Assembly: GCA_015494335.1 (NCBI GenBank)
Contig: WGBK01000357.1
Span: forward strand, 1 to 8,918
DNA length: 8,918 nucleotides
From: Gammaproteobacteria bacterium
GTDB taxonomy: Bacteria; Pseudomonadota; Gammaproteobacteria; GCA-001735895
Direction of reading: 5' to 3'
Part shown: positions 5,674 to 8,918 of the stretch, one piece after another
Layout of the letters: each line of letters opens with the position of its first letter
Position numbering within the stretch: position 1 is the first letter of the stretch
The notes under the pieces: model-generated
The model's input: only the letters and a program-made list of their open reading frames with translations
Database searches by the model: none
What the model was told of the DNA's origin: nothing
Translations under genes and position numbers: made by a program

Positions 5674-6542
5674 CCGACAGCCTGCTGCTGGGATTTCCCG
5701 AATACAACGACCAGGCGCAACGCCTCGCAGAGGCCGCCGGCATGGAGTACGCCTGTATCGATATCCACCGCTTTCCCGATGGCGAGAGCAAGCTGACCCT
5801 GCCGCCGAAGCTGCCCTGCAATGTGGTGCTGTGCCGCAGCCTCGACCACCCCAATGCCAAGCTGGTCGAGCTGGTGCTGGCCGCCGGTGGCGCCCGCGCC
5901 CTCGGCGCCGAACAACTGACCCTGGTGGCGCCCTATCTGGCCTACATGCGCCAGGACAAGGCCTTTCACCCCGGCGAGGTGGTCAGCCAGCAGGTCATCG
6001 GCCGCTGCCTCGCCCAATACCTGGACGGTCTGCTCACCGTGGATGCCCACCTGCATCGCGTCAGCCGGCTGGATCAGGCCGTGCCGGTGGCCCATGCCGT
6101 GAACCTCAATGCGACGGAACCGATGGCCGCGTTTCTGCGCAAGCAGTTCGACAATCCCTTTCTGCTCGGTCCCGACGGGGAGTCGGTGCAATGGGTCTCC
6201 GATATCGCACGGCACGATGGCTGGGACTATGCCGTGGCCACCAAGGATCGGCTCGGCGACCGCGAAGTGGTCATCCACATGCCGGAGGCGGATTTCCGGG
6301 GGCGCGACGTGGTGCTGGTCGATGATGTCGCCAGCACCGGGCGCACGCTGCTGGGCGCCGCCCGGCAGCTGCAACAGCAGCAGCCGGCCTCGATCTCGGT
6401 GCTGGTCACCCACGCGCTGTTCGTCGGCGATTCCGAAGAGCAGTTGCGCGCCGCGGGCGTGAAGCATATCTGGAGTTGCGACTCTGTCCCGCATTCGACC
6501 AACGCGGTGCATCTGGATACACTGTTGGCCCGCCATCTCTGA
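5670..6542 (+). CDS. Divergent ribose-phosphate pyrophosphokinase (PRPP synthetase) homologue
   Basis: A 290-residue homologue of PRPP synthetase, which makes PRPP and AMP from ribose 5-phosphate and ATP. It is about 25 residues shorter than the housekeeping enzyme. Visible elements are FPDGES (35-40), the active-site loop with R94-Q95-D96-K97, DAH (125-127) at the ATP site, a basic K192-D-R194 segment matching the catalytic Lys-Arg loop, and the PRPP-binding motif VVLVDDVASTGRTL (214-227). The motif differs from the usual DDxxDTGGT: Ser replaces Asp (seen in some archaeal forms) and Arg replaces the second Gly. TAGGAG at 5657-5662 is seven bases from the ATG. The ATG shares four bases with the stop of the phosphorylase gene, so translation is probably coupled. 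The two may interconvert AMP, ribose 1,5-bisphosphate and PRPP. The housekeeping prs gene is probably elsewhere. Confidence 0.82.
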   Translation: MTDSLLLGFPEYNDQAQRLAEAAGMEYACIDIHRFPDGESKLTLPPKLPCNVVLCRSLDHPNAKLVELVLAAGGARALGAEQLTLVAPYLAYMRQDKAFHPGEVVSQQVIGRCLAQYLDGLLTVDAHLHRVSRLDQAVPVAHAVNLNATEPMAAFLRKQFDNPFLLGPDGESVQWVSDIARHDGWDYAVATKDRLGDREVVIHMPEADFRGRDVVLVDDVASTGRTLLGAARQLQQQQPASISVLVTHALFVGDSEEQLRAAGVKHIWSCDSVPHSTNAVHLDTLLARHL

Positions 6543-6555
6543 CCCGGAGTCTTCC

Positions 6556-7599
6556 ATGAAGTATCGCAAGCTCGGCACCACCGATATCGATGTCAGCGTC
6601 ATCTGTCTCGGCACCATGACCTGGGGCGAGCAGAACACGCGGGAGGAAGCCTTCGAGCAGATGGACTATGCCCTCGAGCAGGGCGTGAATTTCTTCGATA
6701 CCGCCGAGCTCTACGCGATACCCGCCCGCAGCGAGACCTATGGCGCGACGGAAACCATCATCGGCGAATGGATGCGCGCTCGCGGCACCCGCGACCAGGT
6801 TTTCCTGGCAAGCAAGATCGCCGGCCCCGGCCCGGGCTGGATCGATCACATACGCAAGGGTCAGACCCGTTTCAATCGCCGCAATATCTGTGAGGCGCTG
6901 GACAACAGCCTGCAGCGGTTGCAGACAGATCACATCGACCTCTATCAACTGCACTGGCCGGAGCGCAAGACCAACTTCTTCGGCAAGCTCGGCTACGAGG
7001 CCGAGGATGACGAAGCTGCGACGCCGATCATCGAAACCCTGCTGGCCCTGGGCGAGCAGGTGAAGGCGGGCAAGATCCGTTACATCGGGCTGTCCAACGA
7101 AACGCCCTGGGGCGTGATGAAGTTTCTGCAGTATGCCGCCATCGCCGAGCTGCCGCGGGTGATGACGGTGCAGAACCCTTACAGCCTGCTCAACCGGACC
7201 TATGAGATCGGCCTCGCCGAGGTGTCCTGTCGCGAGCAATGCGGCCTGCTGGCCTATTCACCGCTGGGCTTTGGCGTGCTGTCGGGCAAGTATCTCGGCG
7301 GAGCGCGCCCAGAGGGTGCGCGCATTACGCGGTGGCCGGAATACGCCCGCTACACCAATCCGCGTGCGGTCGAAGCCACCGGCCGCTATGTGGAACTGGC
7401 CCGCCGGCACGGCCTCGATCCGGCTCAGATGGCCCTGGCCTATGTGCATTCCCGCCCGTTTCTGACCAGCACCATCATCGGGGCGACCCACATGGATCAG
7501 TTGCGCAAGGATATTGCCAGCATCGATCTGGTGCTGGACGACGAAGTGCTCGAGGGTATCGAGGCAATCCACCAGGAAATCCCGAATCCGAGTCCCTGA
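6556..7599 (+). CDS. tas: Tas-like NADP(H)-dependent aldo/keto reductase
   Basis: A 347-residue aldo/keto reductase, the length of E. coli Tas (346). It opens with KYRKLGTTDIDVSVICLGTMTWGEQN, typical of the Tas/YajO branch. The catalytic tetrad is complete: D48 and Y53 in FFDTAELYA, K87 in FLASKIAGPG, and H133 in IDLYQLHWPER. The cofactor-binding C-terminal region carries SPLGFGVLSGKYLGG and STIIGATHMDQL. The enzyme should reduce carbonyl substrates with NADPH in the cytosol; the physiological substrate of Tas is not well known. CGGAG at 6545-6549 lies six bases before the ATG. The gene follows the PRPP-synthetase homologue by 13 bases and is the last of the operon. A functional link to ribose-phosphate salvage is not obvious, though reduction of a sugar aldehyde is conceivable. 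Confidence 0.88.
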   Translation: MKYRKLGTTDIDVSVICLGTMTWGEQNTREEAFEQMDYALEQGVNFFDTAELYAIPARSETYGATETIIGEWMRARGTRDQVFLASKIAGPGPGWIDHIRKGQTRFNRRNICEALDNSLQRLQTDHIDLYQLHWPERKTNFFGKLGYEAEDDEAATPIIETLLALGEQVKAGKIRYIGLSNETPWGVMKFLQYAAIAELPRVMTVQNPYSLLNRTYEIGLAEVSCREQCGLLAYSPLGFGVLSGKYLGGARPEGARITRWPEYARYTNPRAVEATGRYVELARRHGLDPAQMALAYVHSRPFLTSTIIGATHMDQLRKDIASIDLVLDDEVLEGIEAIHQEIPNPSP

Positions 7600-7604
7600 G
7601 GTGA

Positions 7605-8279
7605 TCAACGCGCGGCCACGGCCATGCTCTCCTCTGCGGGAATCGGCAGCAGAGTCAGCCGATAGTCCGCTCCGCCGGTCAGCTGGTTGAGAAACAGCAG
7701 GCTGTCGCGATAACCCGCCCGGCGTATGCGCAACAGGCCACCGGCCTCCCGCGGGCGTAGCCACAGCTTCAGTCCCTTGTCTGACGAAGTTTCCTGCCGC
7801 TCGATCTGCAGGTTCTCGGATACTGCTTCGAGTCCGTCAAGCCGCTGGCCGCTTCGATCCTGCGCCACAATCGACACGACCACGTCCCGCGGCAAGACCT
7901 CGATCGCCGATTCCCAGGTCTGGATGCTTTCGCCGATCGCGTTGCGCAGGGTCAGGCTGACCGTGTAAACGCCGGGTTGCTCGTAGCGATGGCTGGGATT
8001 GACGCTTTCGCTGGTATGACCGTCGCCGAAATCCCAGATGCGTTGCAGCACCGGTTGGGTACCGGGCGCCGAATGGTCGCGGAAGCGGACCTGCAAGGGC
8101 GCCTTGCCCTCGCTGCGGTCCAGCGCAAAGGCGGCCATGGGCTCGCCCGTGGATGCGGGTCGGTCCTGGCGCAGGCAGGCCGTCAGACCCAGCAGGATGC
8201 CCAGAATGCCCAGTGCCCAGAGGACGCCGGTTCGCTCGTGACCGCTGCCATGCGGATGGTTTTCCCCTCTTGTGTGCAT
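7605..8279 (-). CDS. PKD-domain lipoprotein, function unknown
   Basis: A 224-residue envelope protein. A polar N-terminus is followed by a hydrophobic segment, VLWALGILGILLGLTAC, whose LTAC at 32-35 is a lipobox, so C35 is the likely lipidated residue. Residues about 47-128 form a PKD-type beta-sandwich with the hallmark WDFGDG (82-87), then SHRYEQPGVYTVSLTLRN. The remaining 95 residues are rich in predicted beta strands and include RIRRAGYRDSLLFL. They resemble a second small beta-domain, but I do not recognise its family. PKD domains usually mediate protein or carbohydrate contacts at the cell surface; no enzymatic motif is visible. The 17 residues before the hydrophobic core make the signal sequence long. 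No strong ribosome site precedes the chosen ATG. The gene converges on the aldo/keto reductase, with only five bases between stop codons. Confidence 0.72.
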   Translation of the reverse strand: MHTRGENHPHGSGHERTGVLWALGILGILLGLTACLRQDRPASTGEPMAAFALDRSEGKAPLQVRFRDHSAPGTQPVLQRIWDFGDGHTSESVNPSHRYEQPGVYTVSLTLRNAIGESIQTWESAIEVLPRDVVVSIVAQDRSGQRLDGLEAVSENLQIERQETSSDKGLKLWLRPREAGGLLRIRRAGYRDSLLFLNQLTGGADYRLTLLPIPAEESMAVAAR

Positions 8280-8342
8280 GCTCTTTTGGTCCCTGGTGGC
8301 TGCATGACCAGAAGCTTAGCGAGGGGAGTTCGGGGAATCATG

Positions 8343-8362
8343 AAGCGTTTATGAAAACGCTT
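8343..8362 (-). terminator. Perfect 8-bp hairpin after the hemerythrin gene
   Basis: AAGCGTTT (8343-8350) and AAACGCTT (8355-8362) form a perfect 8-bp stem with a four-base loop, 17 bases beyond the hemerythrin stop codon in the minus direction. No T-tract follows on the minus strand, so it is a weak or non-canonical terminator, or an mRNA 3' stabiliser. It could also be an operator for the PKD gene, whose ATG is about 60 bases further on. Confidence 0.4.
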
Positions 8363-8379
8363 GAAGCGGGCTTACGAAC

Positions 8380-8811
8380 TCAATCGGGCAGCTCGATGCC
8401 GCTGCTGGCGAGGAAGCGGGCGGTGACGAAATCCATGGTCGAGATGTGCTGTTCGAGCCAGGGCGGGAGCTGCTGCAGGAAGAAACTTTCGAGCAGGTCC
8501 GCGTCCGGTTGCTTCTTCCACGAGGCCACGACCTCGCGGGTGGCGTCGAGCACCTCGTCGTGAGCCGACTTGTGTACCGGGTAGGGCGGAAAGTTGATCT
8601 GCTCCATCAGGCGTTCTTCCCGTTCGAAATGCTCGATCATGTGCTGCAGCAGTTCGTCGACGAGGGGATCGAGGCTGTCCAGGGTTTGCTCGCCCTCGCG
8701 TACGGCCTGAATCTGCTGTTGCAGCTGCGCGAGCATCTCGGCTTCCTCGTCGTGGACGCGGTTCATGAATTCGACGGGGACGCGGGGGATCGGGGGCAAG
8801 CTGTGGCTCAT
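8380..8811 (-). CDS. Bacteriohemerythrin (diiron oxygen-binding protein)
   Basis: A 143-residue single-domain hemerythrin. All seven expected diiron ligands are visible at family spacing: H20, H61 and E65 (HFERE), H80 and H84 (HKSAH), and H122 with D127 (HISTMD). In the well-known invertebrate proteins these correspond to H, HxxxE, HxxxH and HxxxxD. Bacterial single-domain forms bind O2 (and can bind NO) and are thought to carry, store or sense it in the cytosol. There is no signal peptide and no fused chemotaxis or signalling domain. The ATG at 8811 has a short AAAGG-containing leader. The upstream region carries a well-spaced FNR/DNR-type site, so expression is likely induced when oxygen falls or NO appears. 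The PKD lipoprotein gene lies 100 bases downstream on the same strand, past a hairpin. Confidence 0.93.
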   Translation of the reverse strand: MSHSLPPIPRVPVEFMNRVHDEEAEMLAQLQQQIQAVREGEQTLDSLDPLVDELLQHMIEHFEREERLMEQINFPPYPVHKSAHDEVLDATREVVASWKKQPDADLLESFFLQQLPPWLEQHISTMDFVTARFLASSGIELPD

Positions 8812-8843
8812 GGCGGGACCTTTGGAAATCGTTGAATGCGGCC

Positions 8844-8885
8844 AGTCTAGGGACTGCCTGCCGGGAACGCATTGACGATGGTCAA
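8844..8885 (-). promoter_or_regulatory. Class II FNR/DNR-type promoter of the hemerythrin gene
   Basis: On the minus strand TTGACCATCGTCAA (8885 to 8872) is a perfect TTGAC-N4-GTCAA dyad, the form recognised by FNR/ANR/DNR/NnrR-type regulators. TAGACT (8849 to 8844) matches the -10 consensus at four of six positions. Exactly 29 bases separate the dyad centre from the -10 box. That places the centre at -41.5 when the -10 spans -12 to -7, as in class II activated promoters. The predicted start is an A at 8837, giving a 26-base leader. No good -35 hexamer is present at normal spacing, as expected for an activator-dependent promoter. Confidence 0.68.
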
Positions 8886-8918
8886 GGCTTTTCTTCCGAC
8901 TGTTCGAATCGCCGTATC

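Noticed and set aside
4060..6638. Minus-strand open frames of about 320-330 codons opposite the phosphorylase and PRPP-synthetase genes
   Set aside because: Low-complexity, His/Gly/Gln-rich antisense products with no family signature; the plus-strand enzymes carry intact motifs.
1..8918. CRISPR array, insertion sequence or transposase
   Set aside because: No regularly spaced direct repeats, no transposase-like protein and no terminal inverted repeats were seen on either strand.

Overview
The window is a G+C-rich stretch of bacterial chromosome with dense gene packing, good Shine-Dalgarno sites and a CCA-encoded tRNA. A Tas-type aldo/keto reductase, a bacteriohemerythrin behind an FNR-type site, and a PhnD-type sensor reminiscent of TtrS together suggest a gammaproteobacterium, perhaps a facultatively anaerobic or sulfur/chemolithotrophic one. 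That assignment is inference; no rRNA or marker gene is present to settle it.

Left part (1-3700). The 3' end of an unrecognised gene of lower G+C (about 49% by hand count) converges on a small acylphosphatase gene. The acylphosphatase diverges from a large regulator across a 60-base gap that carries an imperfect 30-base dyad. The regulator is the most unusual protein here. It has a signal peptide, a periplasmic PhnD-like binding domain, one membrane helix, a coiled coil, a GAF-like region and a C-terminal LuxR-type DNA-binding domain, with no kinase and no receiver domain. Downstream in the same direction is a secreted solute-binding protein with no ABC permease or ATPase gene nearby. A strong intrinsic terminator closes this unit. 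The pair may form a ligand-sensing module.

Middle (3700-4164). A tRNA-Pro(CGG) gene has a good extended -10 promoter. It is followed by about 150 bases rich in tRNA-3'-end look-alikes: an 18-bp inverted copy of the T-arm/acceptor segment, a partial direct copy split by a hairpin-rich insert, and an overall cloverleaf-like fold.

Right-centre (4165-7599). A tight three-gene operon encodes an archaeal-type AMP/nucleoside-phosphate phosphorylase homologue (thymidine phosphorylase superfamily), a divergent PRPP-synthetase homologue starting in a 4-base overlap, and a Tas-like aldo/keto reductase. The first two suggest ribose-phosphate salvage through ribose 1,5-bisphosphate and/or PRPP.

Right end (7605-8918, minus strand). 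A predicted PKD-domain lipoprotein converges on the aldo/keto reductase. Upstream of it is a single-domain bacteriohemerythrin with all seven diiron ligands. Its upstream region carries a perfect TTGAC-N4-GTCAA dyad whose distance to a -10 box is exactly that of a class II FNR/DNR-activated promoter, which fits an oxygen- or NO-responsive role.
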